Below are positions 24,324 to 34,456 of a DNA stretch of 55,383 nt, piece by piece. The stretch's first letter is position 1; the number at the start of each line of letters is the position of its first letter. Made by a program: the position numbers and the translations under genes. Below the pieces are notes generated by a model. It did no database searches. It saw only the letters and a program-made list of their open reading frames with translations, and was not told the origin of the DNA. This stretch comes from Deltaproteobacteria bacterium (GTDB taxonomy: Bacteria > Desulfobacterota > Desulfobulbia > Desulfobulbales > SURF-16). Location: positions 1 to 55,383 of the forward strand of contig JACRCD010000015.1 of assembly GCA_016219175.1 (NCBI GenBank), read 5' to 3'.

Positions 24324-26474
24324 CTACACCTCGCGCAGCGACAGGGCGATGCGTTTTCTCTCCCGGTCCACCTCAACAACGCGGACCATCACCTGCTGTC
24401 TCACCTTGACCACCTCCGCCGGATCGCGGACAAAACGTCCGGCCAGCTGACTGATGTGGATCAGGCCGTCCTGGTGCACCCCGATATCCACAAAGGCGCC
24501 GAATCGCGTGACATTGGTGACGATGCCGGGCAGCTTCATGCCGGGCCGCAGATCATCCATCCCCCTGACCCCTTCGGCAAAGGAGAAAAGCGAAAAGCAG
24601 GGCCGGGGATCACGGCCCGGCCTGTCAAGCTCGGCCATGATATCGGTCAGGGTCGGCAAGCCGATTAAATCCGAGACATAGCGGGAAATATCGATCCGTT
24701 TTCTCATGGTTTCCTGCCGCAGCAGATCAAACACGGTGCAGCCCGCATCCCTGGCCATCTGTTTTACCGTACCATACCGTTCCGGATGCACGCCGCTGCC
24801 GTCCAGGGGATTTTCCGCCCCGTGGATGCGAAGAAAGCCGGCGCATTGTTCAAAGGCCCTGGCCCCGAGCCGGGGCACATCGAGCTGCTGCTTTCTGCCG
24901 GTGAAGGGACCGTGCCCGTCCCGCCAGGTGATGATGTTTCTGGCCAGGGCCGGACCCAGCCCGGAGACAAAGGTGAGCAGCTCCATGCTTGCCGTGTTGA
25001 TCTCCACCCCGACGCTGTTAACGCAGCTTACCACCACGTCCTCCAACCCTTTTTTAAGTTCACTCTGATTGACGTCATGCTGGTACTGGCCGACGCCGAT
25101 GGACTTGGGATCGATTTTTACCAGCTCAGCCAGCGGGTCCTGCAGCCGCCTGCCGATGGAAACCGCGCCGCGCACCGTCAGGTCGAGATCGGGAAACTCA
25201 GCCCTGGCCGCGTCGGAGGCCGAATAAACCGAGGCGCCGCTTTCATCCACCATGGTAATGATGATATGCGCGGGCAGGGCAAGGGCCCGGACAAAATCCT
25301 CGGTTTCCCGCCCCGCCGTGCCGTTGCCGATGGCGATGGCTTCGATGGTGTATTTCCCGCACAACTCAACCACGATCCTGCCCGCCTCCTCACTCTTCTG
25401 TTGGGAAAGGGCCGGATAGATGGTGGTAAAAAAAAGGAGCTTGCCCTGCCCGTCCAGACAGGCCAGTTTTGCCCCGGTGCGAAATCCGGGATCAAGGGCC
25501 ATGACGCGCTTCTGCCCCAGGGGCGGGGCCAGCAGCAGCTCTCTGAGATTGCCGGCAAAGACCTCTATCGCCTCCCGGTCCGCCCGTTCTTTCAAAGCGG
25601 CGCGCAAGTCGTTTTCCAGGGAGGGGGCGAGCAGCCTCCGGTATCCGTCTTCCACGGCCAGGGCCACCTGTCTGCCTGAAAAATCATCCCTTTTCACGTA
25701 GTGCCTGCGCAACAGGGGCAGCACCTCCGTTTCCGGGGGACGGCAGGAAAGGGAGAGCGCCTTCTCATGCTCGCCGCGGAACAGGGCGAGAATCCTGTGT
25801 CCCGGTGTTTTTGCCGCCGGTTCCCGCCAGTCGAAATAATCGCGAAACTTGGCCGCGCTTTCCTGGTTTTTCTTCACCACCGTGGAAACGATGATGCTTT
25901 TCCCGGCAAAAATGGCGCGCAGCCTGGCCCGGATGACCGCATCCTCACTGATCCACTCGGCAATGATGTCGCGGCTGCCGGCCAGGGCCTCGTCGGCTGT
26001 TTGGACTTCTTTTTCAGGGTTGATGAAGCTATCCGGCGGCAAAGGCTTGCCGGTCTGGAGAAAAATGGAGCGGGCCAGGGGCTCCAGCCCCTTCTCCCTG
26101 GCCATCATGCCGCGGGTTCTCCGCTTGGGCCGGAAAGGCAGGTAGATATCCTCAAGGATGACAAGAGATTGCGCGCCGGTAATCGCCGTGCGCAACTCAT
26201 CAGTCAACAGTCCGCGTTCGTCAAGGGAAGAGAGAACAGACTGCCTCCGTTTATCAAGCTCCGCCAGCCTGCCCAGCAGATCGCGGATCATTGCGATCTG
26301 CGTCTCATCAAGCGTCCCGGTAGCCTCCTTCCGGTATCTGGCGATAAAGGGGACAGTCCCCCCCTCGTCAAGCAGCTTGGCCGCGGCCGCCACCTGAGAG
26401 GCTTTTACCCGCAGCTCTCCGGCAATGATTTCATGGTGCTGTTTATCCTGTTCCATGGGTGTGATTTTTTCCAT
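24324..26474 (-). CDS. Tex-like RNA-binding transcription accessory protein
   Basis: A 716-residue Tex/YhgF family protein. It shows the N-terminal helical Tex region (GTVPFIARYRKEATGTLDE), the YqgF/RuvC-like fold (VMALDPGFRTGAKLA), helix-hairpin-helix elements (LLTFVSGLGPALARNII), and a C-terminal S1 domain (GIVTNVTRFGAFVDIGVHQDG). The family binds nucleic acid and associates with transcription and translation; its exact role is still unsettled. Two N-terminal Met codons are possible (26474 or 26456), neither with a strong ribosome site. It lies 28 bp downstream of the histidine kinase gene. Confidence 0.95.
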   Translation of the reverse strand: MEKITPMEQDKQHHEIIAGELRVKASQVAAAAKLLDEGGTVPFIARYRKEATGTLDETQIAMIRDLLGRLAELDKRRQSVLSSLDERGLLTDELRTAITGAQSLVILEDIYLPFRPKRRTRGMMAREKGLEPLARSIFLQTGKPLPPDSFINPEKEVQTADEALAGSRDIIAEWISEDAVIRARLRAIFAGKSIIVSTVVKKNQESAAKFRDYFDWREPAAKTPGHRILALFRGEHEKALSLSCRPPETEVLPLLRRHYVKRDDFSGRQVALAVEDGYRRLLAPSLENDLRAALKERADREAIEVFAGNLRELLLAPPLGQKRVMALDPGFRTGAKLACLDGQGKLLFFTTIYPALSQQKSEEAGRIVVELCGKYTIEAIAIGNGTAGRETEDFVRALALPAHIIITMVDESGASVYSASDAARAEFPDLDLTVRGAVSIGRRLQDPLAELVKIDPKSIGVGQYQHDVNQSELKKGLEDVVVSCVNSVGVEINTASMELLTFVSGLGPALARNIITWRDGHGPFTGRKQQLDVPRLGARAFEQCAGFLRIHGAENPLDGSGVHPERYGTVKQMARDAGCTVFDLLRQETMRKRIDISRYVSDLIGLPTLTDIMAELDRPGRDPRPCFSLFSFAEGVRGMDDLRPGMKLPGIVTNVTRFGAFVDIGVHQDGLIHISQLAGRFVRDPAEVVKVRQQVMVRVVEVDRERKRIALSLREV

Positions 26475-26502
26475 AAATGGGAAGGTTAAGAGTGAAGACG
26501 GC

Positions 26503-28890
26503 TTACGCCCATTGCCCCTCTTCGCTTTTCCCCCCGCCGTCGAGCACCGTTCGGACCTTGAAGGCCATGTCGTGCAGATTGAGGGGTTTCATCATATAGG
26601 CCCGCATGCCCAGGCCCATGGCCCGCTCCCTGCTCATCTGATCGCTGAAGCCGGTGCAGAGAATGACCGGGAGGGAGGGCCTGATCTCCATGAGCCGGAC
26701 CGCCAGTTCGCCGCCGGTCAGACCGGGCATGGTCTGGTCGGTTATGACCAGGTCATACTTGTCCGGACTTTCCGTAAACACCCGGAACGCCTCCTTGCTG
26801 TCCGTCAGCCCTTGCACCGTATAGCCAAGACGCCGGAGCATCTTGAGCGCCAGCTGCATGATCGACTCATCGTCGTCCACCACGAGAATGGTTTCCGTGC
26901 CCCGGGGCAGGGCAACAAAACTGCCGTCCTGCCGGTCTCCTGGCACACCGGCAGGAACAACCGGCAGACAGACCTTGAAAAGGGCGCCCTGCCCCTTCTC
27001 GCTGTGCACCTCTATCCGCCCGTGATGGGCCTTGACGATGCCATGCACCAGGGCCAGCCCCAGTCCGGTTCCCTTGCCCAGCTTCTTGGTGGTGAAGTAC
27101 GGTTCAAAGATCCGCTCCCGCGTCGTCCCGTCCATGCCATGGCCGCTATCCTTCACCGTCAGGCAGGCATAGCGTTCCGCGGCAAGCGGACCCTGCGGTA
27201 AATGCTGGTTGTCCATGGCCTCCTCCCGCAGCGTCACCTCAAGCACTCCCCCTGTTTGTTCCATGGCATGGAAGGCATTGGTGCAGAGATTCATGATCAC
27301 CTGATGAATCTCCGTCGGATCGGCGAGGACCGGCCCACAATGCGGATCGATATCATGATTGATGGTGATGGTGGCGGGCAGGGAGGCGCGCAAAAGCTTC
27401 ATGCTCTCCTTGATGATGGGCTGCAGGGAAAGAGTTGTGTACTCCTGTTCCCGCCGACGGCTGAAGGTAAGGATCTGCTGGACCAGTTCCTTGGCCCGCA
27501 GCGCCGCCTTCAAGACCTCGTCCACGTTCCAGCGGCTCCTTTCCTCTTCCGTCATTTCCTCCCGGGCGATCTCCATGTAGCCGATGATGGGCGTGAGGAT
27601 GTTGTTGAAATCATGGGCAATGCCGCCGGCCAGGGTGCCGATGGCCTCCATCTTCTGGGCCTGCCGGAGCATGACGGCCATCCGCTCCCGTTCTTCGTCC
27701 TCCTTGATGCGCTCCAGTTCGGCCACGGCCCTGGCCTGCAGGATGTGCATAATGTCTTGCGTCCGGGGCGGAGGATTTAGCCGGGAACGGGAGATGCCGC
27801 AGAGAATGCCCATCGGCTCCTTGTTTCTGCCGATGAGCGGGATAGCGGCATAGCCCTCGGCGCCCATCGTGGCGAGATCCCGGTCCTCCGGAAAAAGCTT
27901 GGTAACCTGCTCGGGGAAAACGCAGTAGCCCTTGCGGCTGACATCCGCGCAGGGCGTGCCCCGCAGGGCATAGGAAAAACCGGAGACGGGCTTGGTGTCC
28001 AGCACCATGGCGCAGGCGGTAACAGTATCCCCGGTCTCGCTCAGTCTGCCGAGGATGGCGCACTCGCAGCCGAGAAATTCGCAGAGGTTGCGGACGATGG
28101 TATCAAACAGCTCCTGGCCGGTGAGTCCGGCCGCGCTTTCCGACAGCATCAGCACGGTCTTCTCCGCCTGCCGGTTCACCTCCAATTCCTGCAGCAGGGT
28201 CTGCCGCATCCTGTTGATGGCGTCCACCACCAGGCCTATTTCATCCTGTTCCGCGGAGCGCGACCTGCGGGACAGGACAAGGGGGCTGCCGAGCCGGCCC
28301 AGGTTGAGGGAACCGGCATAGTCGGCCATGGCCGTGAGATAGCGGCCCACCATATAATAAAAAAGGGTGAAGATAAAGGCAGAGACAAAGAAGGTTTTGA
28401 CCGCCTGGGTAGCAAGGATGACCACCACCCGGTCCAGCAAACGGGCGTACACCCCGTCCAGCCCGGCGGCCACCGCCAGGGAGCCGAGCTCCATCTCCTG
28501 GCCACGGTGCGGATAGCGGAGGGGAAATTCCTTCCGCACCGCCTTCCCCGCTACCTGCGCGCCCGCGGTCAAAAATGGGGCGCCATCCTTGCGGATCTCC
28601 ACCTGACGGATATCGGGCAAATCAAGAATGCCATGAAGCTGGACGTCAAGCCCTCTTTCGTTAAAAGTCCAGAGCGCCTCGCTCAGGCTTTTCAAATAAC
28701 TTTTTTCGATCAGACCGAGGGTGGCGTGGATGTCATGCAGATCCCGCCGGTACTCGAAGAAAAGCTGCACGCCCGTGCTGAACAGGGTGACCAGCGAGCT
28801 GAACAGAACGATATAGATAATAAAACGGCGGCCGATGCTGTGCCAAAAGAAGGAGGACGGCGCATTTGTCTTTTTTTTCGGGAATACCAT
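26503..28890 (-). CDS. Hybrid sensor histidine kinase with GAF and receiver domains
   Basis: 795 residues. In order: transmembrane segment 1 (~22-45), a periplasmic part (~46-160), transmembrane segment 2 (~163-182), a HAMP-like linker, a GAF-type domain (~250-395), HisKA with H426 in the box [11 protein letters not shown], HATPase_c (N-box [11 protein letters not shown]-boxes DSGHGM and [11 protein letters not shown]), and a receiver domain with the phospho-acceptor D718. It should autophosphorylate on H426 and pass the phosphate to D718. No output domain is attached, so a further phosphotransfer protein must exist. It lies 35 bp downstream of a solute-binding-protein gene that probably helps it sense. 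Confidence 0.95.
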   Translation of the reverse strand: MVFPKKKTNAPSSFFWHSIGRRFIIYIVLFSSLVTLFSTGVQLFFEYRRDLHDIHATLGLIEKSYLKSLSEALWTFNERGLDVQLHGILDLPDIRQVEIRKDGAPFLTAGAQVAGKAVRKEFPLRYPHRGQEMELGSLAVAAGLDGVYARLLDRVVVILATQAVKTFFVSAFIFTLFYYMVGRYLTAMADYAGSLNLGRLGSPLVLSRRSRSAEQDEIGLVVDAINRMRQTLLQELEVNRQAEKTVLMLSESAAGLTGQELFDTIVRNLCEFLGCECAILGRLSETGDTVTACAMVLDTKPVSGFSYALRGTPCADVSRKGYCVFPEQVTKLFPEDRDLATMGAEGYAAIPLIGRNKEPMGILCGISRSRLNPPPRTQDIMHILQARAVAELERIKEDEERERMAVMLRQAQKMEAIGTLAGGIAHDFNNILTPIIGYMEIAREEMTEEERSRWNVDEVLKAALRAKELVQQILTFSRRREQEYTTLSLQPIIKESMKLLRASLPATITINHDIDPHCGPVLADPTEIHQVIMNLCTNAFHAMEQTGGVLEVTLREEAMDNQHLPQGPLAAERYACLTVKDSGHGMDGTTRERIFEPYFTTKKLGKGTGLGLALVHGIVKAHHGRIEVHSEKGQGALFKVCLPVVPAGVPGDRQDGSFVALPRGTETILVVDDDESIMQLALKMLRRLGYTVQGLTDSKEAFRVFTESPDKYDLVITDQTMPGLTGGELAVRLMEIRPSLPVILCTGFSDQMSRERAMGLGMRAYMMKPLNLHDMAFKVRTVLDGGGKSEEGQWA

Positions 28891-28925
28891 GGGAATAGAG
28901 GTAAAAATTATTTCTGGACAACAAG

Positions 28926-29669
28926 TTAACGGACAATCGCCTGCTCGTAGCGGTCAAGCACCTGGCGGTGGATGCGGCCGTAGCTCCCGTCCTGCTTCAT
29001 CTTCCGCAGTTCACCATCAATACGGGGAATAAGGGACTGGTGTTTTTTGTGCAGATAGAGAAACCAGTCCCCGGTGAGAAGGGGCGGCGAGAGGATGCGG
29101 ATGCCCTTGATCCCCAGCCGCTTGACGGCATCCAGGCCCACCAGACGGTCGATGAGGGCGATCTCTATCCGGCCCTGATCAAGCATCATGAAAAGCTGAT
29201 CGATGGTGTCCACGCTGATCCGGGCGGGATGCTCCCCGGTGGCGCGTTCCAGAATCTTCCAGCCGGTGACGATACCCAGTGCATAGGGGGCAAGACTTTC
29301 CGGGCCGGTCACCGGAAAATCCCGCTCCCTGCTGAAAACGACCATCTCGTAGCCCATGACGGCCTCGGTGGTGCGCACCAGATTGGTGTAAGTGTTGTCC
29401 AGACCGGCGATACGACAGGTATCGCCGTCATCAATACCGGCATTGGCGTTCTGCAGGCAGCGTTCCGCGGGCAGGATCTGGATCTCGAAGGCGATCCCCA
29501 GCCTGGCAAAAAGTTCCTGATAGAGAAGATCGAGAAAGCCGCTCTTGTCATAGGAGGTAACCGGGGGGAAAGCAGAGGTGTTGAGCACCAGGGGGGCATC
29601 CCCGGCAGAGACCCGGACCGGCAGACAGAGAAGAAGGAAGAGCAGCAGGAAGACACCGTTTTTGATCAT
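28926..29669 (-). CDS. Periplasmic substrate-binding protein, SBP_bac_3 type
   Basis: 247 residues with a clear signal peptide (FLLLFLLLCLPVRVSA, cut after ~22). The rest matches the type 2 periplasmic binding fold of amino-acid-type receptors (SYDKSGFLDLLYQELFARLGI, ERCLQNANAG). No ABC permease or ATPase genes are nearby. It lies directly upstream of a hybrid histidine kinase with a periplasmic domain, so it more likely delivers a ligand signal than feeds a transporter. The ligand is unknown. Confidence 0.88.
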   Translation of the reverse strand: MIKNGVFLLLFLLLCLPVRVSAGDAPLVLNTSAFPPVTSYDKSGFLDLLYQELFARLGIAFEIQILPAERCLQNANAGIDDGDTCRIAGLDNTYTNLVRTTEAVMGYEMVVFSRERDFPVTGPESLAPYALGIVTGWKILERATGEHPARISVDTIDQLFMMLDQGRIEIALIDRLVGLDAVKRLGIKGIRILSPPLLTGDWFLYLHKKHQSLIPRIDGELRKMKQDGSYGRIHRQVLDRYEQAIVR

Positions 29670-29838
29670 AACTCATCTCACTTAAGCTTGCTGGTTGTCA
29701 GACAAACGCTTCCCGGTCATTTTTTTGTTTGCTTAACTCTAACAGAAACGGCAAATGAAAGGCAATCGCCTTTTTTGGTCTTTCCCGGACAATCCCCCGG
29801 AGCGTCATGGCTGTTCCCGCCCCCCGGCTTTCATTAAC

Positions 29839-30342
29839 TCACTCCGAGGCCAGGGCTTTGCGGCGGGCCTCGGCAACCTTCTCCGTCTTGCCCAGCCTGG
29901 CGTATATCTTTTCCAGCGTCACCCAGTTCTTTCTTGTCAACTCACGGTCATCACCGGCCAGAGTGTTGGATTTCAGGCAGAACTGCTCGGCCTGCCCGTA
30001 GTCATCCTGTTTGAGTTTCAACAGGGCCATTTCCCGCCAGAGTTTGGCATCGCGCGGCGCAAGCCGCAAGGCGCGTTCGAGCGCCATCTCTGCCCGGCTG
30101 AACTGGCCTGCCTGTTCGGCCTGCCGGGCGGAGACCAGCAGGGCGCCTGCTGCCGCGCCGCTCTCCTTCTCCCGGCTGGCTGCCGCCTCTTCCTGCCTGG
30201 CGGGACTCTCCTCCTGCCTGGGGGTGGACACCCCCTCAACAGGAGCCCGCCTTGCGCAGCCGTGCAGAGGCAGGGTTATTGCTGACAGCAGAATCACCAG
30301 ACGGAAGATATGCCATAAACGTCCGACCTTGCCGCATTTCAT
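29839..30342 (-). CDS. TPR lipoprotein, candidate PBP1b activator
   Basis: 167 residues. The signal sequence ends in the lipobox LHGC (C29). A low-complexity linker (E/A/R-rich, ~35-75) leads to two TPR-like repeats (~80-165: AEMALERALRLAPRDAKLWREMALLKLKQ, then the next motif). I chose the ATG at 30342 because it gives the signal peptide. It lies 25 bp downstream of the PBP1b gene on the same strand. In Pseudomonas aeruginosa a TPR lipoprotein, LpoP, activates PBP1b and is encoded beside it; this gene fits the same plan. The function is inferred from architecture and position. Confidence 0.8.
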   Translation of the reverse strand: MKCGKVGRLWHIFRLVILLSAITLPLHGCARRAPVEGVSTPRQEESPARQEEAAASREKESGAAAGALLVSARQAEQAGQFSRAEMALERALRLAPRDAKLWREMALLKLKQDDYGQAEQFCLKSNTLAGDDRELTRKNWVTLEKIYARLGKTEKVAEARRKALASE

Positions 30343-30367
30343 ATCTTTGCTTTTCCCTCGTTTGCCA

Positions 30368-32713
30368 TCAACGGAACCAGCCGCGTATCGTATTGAAAAT
30401 GCTGGCGCCGGCATCTTCAATCTTTTCAACAAGCGGAGAGGCTGACGGTCTCTCAGCCCCCTGCGGCATGCTGCCGGCGATAAAGGGCAGGAGGAGCTCG
30501 GCCCTCCCCTCGCTGCCGGACTGAGCAAAACCACGCAAATCCGCTTTGCCCCATTCAATGCCCGGCGGTTCGGCCAGCTCCAGAACCTGGGGGTGCAGAG
30601 AGCGCATGATGTTGCCCCACGCCACCAGGGCGCCGGTCGCGCCGGTAAGCCCGGTGGGCTTGTTGTCGTCGCAACCTATCCAGACCACGCCCAGCCGGTC
30701 GCCGGTAAAGCCTACAAACCAACTGTCCCGCAGGTCATCGGAGGTTCCTGTTTTTCCGGCAGCCTGCAGGGAGTCCGGCAGATAAGCGCCAAGCCCCCGG
30801 CCTGTTCCCTCGCTCACCACCTTCTTTAAGGCGGTGTTGAGCAGGAAAACAAGTTCCGGTCCAAAACGCTGTTCCACGCTCAGCCCGTAACGTTTGACCA
30901 GTTTGTTGTCCGCGGTCAGCACCTCGCCGATCACCCGCTGCGGCAGATAGAAGCCCCCGGAGGCCAGGGTCTGATACATCTGGGACACCTCAAGGGGAGT
31001 CATGGGCGCGGCGCCGAGTAGAAAGGAGGGAAGCGGGGGGAAATCCCTGTCCACCCCCAGAAGCCTGACATTTGCTGCAACTTTTTCCACCCCGATATCC
31101 ATGCCGGTCCTGACCGTGGCCAGGTTATAGGAGTGGGCCAGGGCCTCGTAAAGCGGGACCCGGCCATGTTCTTTCTTGTCAAAATTGGCGGGCCGCCACT
31201 TTTTGCCTCCTTCATTATCCAGGGTCAAGGCCACATCCTGCACGGGGCTTGCCAGGGTATAGCCGTTTTGCAGAGCGGTCAGATAAACAGCCGGCTTGAT
31301 CAGCGAGCCGATGGGACGCATGGCGTCAAGAGCCCGGTTAAAGCCGGAGTCACGGGGCTTGCGCCCGCCGGCCACGGCCAGAATCTCCCCGCCCTCCCGG
31401 CTGCTGACAACGACCGCTCCCTCAAGATCCTGGCGCTTGCCCTGCTTTTCCAGAGCGGCCAGGGTTTTCGACAGCTCTCTCTCCACCTGCATCTGCACCT
31501 GGGGATCGAGGGTGGTGAGGATTTTCAGGCCGTCCGTGGTGAGATCCTCCTCGTGGTAATCCCGGTCCAGATGGCGGCGCACCAGTGCCAGAAAGGCGGG
31601 ATACCGATTAAACCCGCTCTGGAAGGTATCGCCTTCCTCAATCTTTACGGCCAGCGCTGTTTTATGTGCTTCCCGGTCAATGACCCCCTCAGCCAGCATC
31701 ATGTCCAGCACCGCCTGCCTTCTTTGCAGACAGCGGTCAACATGGCGGCGCGGATCATAGTAAGATGGCCCCTTGATCAGGCCGACCAGCAGGGCAATCT
31801 GGGCCGGCGAGATATCGGCCAGATCACGGCGGAAATAAAACTGACTCGCCAATCCGAAGCCATGCACCGCCCTGCCCCCGTCCTGGCCGAGAAAAATTTC
31901 ATTGGCATAGGCGGTGAGGATCTCGTCCTTGCTGTAATGCATCTCCAGCAGCACGGCCATGACGGCCTCGTTGATCTTGCGCCACAGGGTGCGCCGGTTG
32001 TCCAGAAAGAAATTCTTGACCAGCTGCTGAGTGAGGGTGCTGCCGCCCTGCACCGTTTCCCCGGCCCGGATATTGGCAAACATGGCGCGGATAACGGCCA
32101 GGGGATCAACGCCGAAATGGCGGTAAAAATGACGATCTTCAACGGCAATAAGGGTTTTAACCAGCAAATTGGGCAGATCCTTTCTCGCGAGCAGGATGCG
32201 GTCCTCATGTTCGCGGGGGTGGAAACTGCCGATGCGGGCCGGGTCAAGCCGGACCAAGGGCAACGTTTCTCCGGAATCCGTGCGTTTGATGCTTGCAATC
32301 CTCTGCCCGGAAAAGGAGACCGTGACAGCGGCCGATTTCTCCAGCCCGTCGGCAAAAGCGAAATCCCTGGTGACCAAACGGATAACATTGCCGCCACGCT
32401 CATAACCGCCCGGATCTTTTGCCGCTTGTTCCCGCCGATAGCCGCCAAGCTGCAGTTCCTCCTCAAGCGTCTCCGGAGTCAAAGCCAGATCAACATAAAG
32501 TTCCAGGGGCCGGGCATAGACCACGGCCGGGATCGACCAGCGTTTGCCGTCAAACTTCCGCCGGATCGTTTTGTCGAGATAACTGCCGTAGACGATGAAG
32601 CCAACCGTGCCGATCAGCAAGGCCAGGAGAGTCAGTTTCAAAAAAGCCGCGCGCAGGGGTCTGTATTTTTTCCTCGGCGCCTTTTTCGGACCGGTTTTTC
32701 TTTTTGTCGCCAA
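30368..32713 (-). CDS. mrcB: Penicillin-binding protein 1B, bifunctional
   Basis: A 781-residue class A PBP that polymerises and cross-links peptidoglycan. The basic N-terminus is followed by a single membrane anchor (~23-45), then a UB2H domain (~65-150), which is specific to the PBP1b group. Next come the transglycosylase domain with E192 (AVEDRHFYRHFGVD) and GGSTLTQQLVKN, and the transpeptidase with S470-LI-K473, an SxN-type motif and KTGTSDD. The start is TTG at 32713: a TGA stop lies five codons upstream in frame, no usable ATG follows, and GGGAAG stands 8 nt before it. A TPR lipoprotein gene follows. Confidence 0.95.
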   Translation of the reverse strand: MATKRKTGPKKAPRKKYRPLRAAFLKLTLLALLIGTVGFIVYGSYLDKTIRRKFDGKRWSIPAVVYARPLELYVDLALTPETLEEELQLGGYRREQAAKDPGGYERGGNVIRLVTRDFAFADGLEKSAAVTVSFSGQRIASIKRTDSGETLPLVRLDPARIGSFHPREHEDRILLARKDLPNLLVKTLIAVEDRHFYRHFGVDPLAVIRAMFANIRAGETVQGGSTLTQQLVKNFFLDNRRTLWRKINEAVMAVLLEMHYSKDEILTAYANEIFLGQDGGRAVHGFGLASQFYFRRDLADISPAQIALLVGLIKGPSYYDPRRHVDRCLQRRQAVLDMMLAEGVIDREAHKTALAVKIEEGDTFQSGFNRYPAFLALVRRHLDRDYHEEDLTTDGLKILTTLDPQVQMQVERELSKTLAALEKQGKRQDLEGAVVVSSREGGEILAVAGGRKPRDSGFNRALDAMRPIGSLIKPAVYLTALQNGYTLASPVQDVALTLDNEGGKKWRPANFDKKEHGRVPLYEALAHSYNLATVRTGMDIGVEKVAANVRLLGVDRDFPPLPSFLLGAAPMTPLEVSQMYQTLASGGFYLPQRVIGEVLTADNKLVKRYGLSVEQRFGPELVFLLNTALKKVVSEGTGRGLGAYLPDSLQAAGKTGTSDDLRDSWFVGFTGDRLGVVWIGCDDNKPTGLTGATGALVAWGNIMRSLHPQVLELAEPPGIEWGKADLRGFAQSGSEGRAELLLPFIAGSMPQGAERPSASPLVEKIEDAGASIFNTIRGWFR

Positions 32714-32840
32714 TATGGTATCTTCCCATCAATGAAAAAATGTTGCTATGGTCAATCACGAGAAAAAAGAATATCCCACTTTGCCCGCACAACTTCAACA
32801 GCAAAATTGCCTAAACCTGAAACCATAAAACGATAAATCC

Positions 32841-34358
32841 ATGCTGCTCATCTACCCTCCCATGGCAAAACCGTGCGAACCGCCGGCAGGCCTGGCCCAG
32901 CTGGCCGGGGCGCTGCGCGGCCATGGTCTCCCCCGCACCCTGCTGGACGGAAACCTGGAAGGGTTGCTCTTTTTACTCGCTTCCCCTGTCCCGGCTCGCG
33001 ACACATGGAGCCGCCGCGCCTGCCGCCATGCGGCCGAAAACCTCGCCGCCCTGCGCACCCCTGGGCTGTACCGCAATGTTGATCGCTACCAGCGGGCGGT
33101 GACTGATCTGAACAGGGTGGTGGAGCTGGCTGGCGGACCGGATCTGTTGCTTTCCCTTGCCAACTACCAGGACAAGAGTCTTTCGCCCATCAAGAGTGAA
33201 GATCTGCTCACCGCCGCCCGTCATCCCGAGGCAAACATCTTCTACCCCTGGTTTGCCGGGCGGCTCCCGCAGGTGCTGAGCGAGGAGAATCCGGCCATGG
33301 TGGGATTTTCACTCAACTATCTGAGCCAGGCGCTCTGCACCTTTGCCATGATCGGTTTTATCAAGAGTTGCTTTCCCCGGCTGGAGGTGGTGCTGGGGGG
33401 AGGACTGGTCACCTCCTGGCTCTCCAACCCCTCGTGGCGCAACCCCTTTGCAGGATTGGTGGATCACCTGGTAGCCGGGCCCGGCGAGGGACCACTACTT
33501 GCCTTGCTTGGCAAGCGGAGGGAAGCCGAACATCACTTGCCGGATTATACCACCCTGCCGCTTGCCGGCTACCTGGCCCCGGGCTTTATTCTGCCTTATG
33601 CCGCCTCATCCGGCTGCTACTGGAACAAATGTTCGTTCTGCCCGGAAAAGGCGGAAGGAAATCCCTACACAGCGCTGCCCGTCCCACAGGTTCTTGATGA
33701 CATTGCCCAGCTCATTGCCCGCACTAAACCGGCACTGCTTCATCTGCTGGACAACGCGGTCAGCCCGGCCCTGTTGCAGGGGCTGGCCGCCAACCCGCCG
33801 GGCATAAACTGGTACGGCTTTGCCCGGGTCAGCCCGCTGCTAACCGACGTCGATTTCTGCCGCTCCTTGCGCCGCTCCGGCTGTCTGATGCTTAAGCTGG
33901 GTCTTGAATCAGGCGACCAGGGCGTGCTGGATGCCATGGACAAGGGCATCTCCCTTGCCATGGTGTCCGCGGCGCTCACCGCCCTGAAGCAGGCGGGCAT
34001 CGCCACCTATGTCTATCTGCTCTTCGGCACCCCGGCCGAGACGATTACCGAGGCCCGGCACACCCTGGACTTTGTCGTGGCCCACCACGAGGCCATCACC
34101 TTTGTCAATCTCGCCGTCTTCAACATGCCGGTCCGCAGCCCGGATGCGCAAAGTCTGCAGGTCAGCGATTTTTACGAAGGCGACCTTTCCCTGTACACCG
34201 ATTTTAGCCACCCCTTGGGCTGGCAGCGCCAGAAGGTTCGCCATTTTCTGGACCGGGAATTCAAACGCCATCCCGTAATCAGCGCCATCATCCGCCGGGA
34301 TCCTTATCTGTTTACCTCAAACCATGCCCCTTTTTTCCGCGGAGGCAAAAGCGATTAA
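32841..34358 (+). CDS. B12-binding-type radical SAM protein
   Basis: 505 residues. The first ~230 have a cobalamin-binding-like layout (LLIYPPMAKPCEPPAGLAQLAGAL, then VGFSLNYLSQALCTFAMIGF and VLGGGLVTSW). The radical SAM core follows, with cysteines C259-x4-C264-x2-C267 (GCYWNKCSFC), one residue longer than the usual CxxxCxxC but common in this B12-associated group. The SPASM-free C-terminus includes LKLGLESGDQGVLDAMDKGI. It should bind a 4Fe-4S cluster and SAM. The substrate is unknown and no pathway genes are adjacent. It is divergent from mrcB. Confidence 0.85.
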   Translation: MLLIYPPMAKPCEPPAGLAQLAGALRGHGLPRTLLDGNLEGLLFLLASPVPARDTWSRRACRHAAENLAALRTPGLYRNVDRYQRAVTDLNRVVELAGGPDLLLSLANYQDKSLSPIKSEDLLTAARHPEANIFYPWFAGRLPQVLSEENPAMVGFSLNYLSQALCTFAMIGFIKSCFPRLEVVLGGGLVTSWLSNPSWRNPFAGLVDHLVAGPGEGPLLALLGKRREAEHHLPDYTTLPLAGYLAPGFILPYAASSGCYWNKCSFCPEKAEGNPYTALPVPQVLDDIAQLIARTKPALLHLLDNAVSPALLQGLAANPPGINWYGFARVSPLLTDVDFCRSLRRSGCLMLKLGLESGDQGVLDAMDKGISLAMVSAALTALKQAGIATYVYLLFGTPAETITEARHTLDFVVAHHEAITFVNLAVFNMPVRSPDAQSLQVSDFYEGDLSLYTDFSHPLGWQRQKVRHFLDREFKRHPVISAIIRRDPYLFTSNHAPFFRGGKSD

Positions 34359-34375
34359 GCGTAGCATCGTTTCAG

Positions 34376-34393
34376 CGTTCCAGCGCTGGAACG
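34376..34393. repeat. 18-bp perfect palindrome
   Basis: cgttccagcgctggaacg, between the radical SAM gene and the ABC-F gene, about 64 bp before the ABC-F start. It may be an operator or part of a terminator; there is no T-run. Confidence 0.5.
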
Positions 34394-34456
34394 TTAAATA
34401 CACTTGCGGTGGCGCAACAGCCGCGCTATAATCCGCGATTTTCCCCGGAGTCACCC

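Noticed and set aside
31133-32836. Long open frame (567 codons) antisense to mrcB
   Set aside because: Same reason: mrcB has all PBP1b motifs, and the antisense frame has none.
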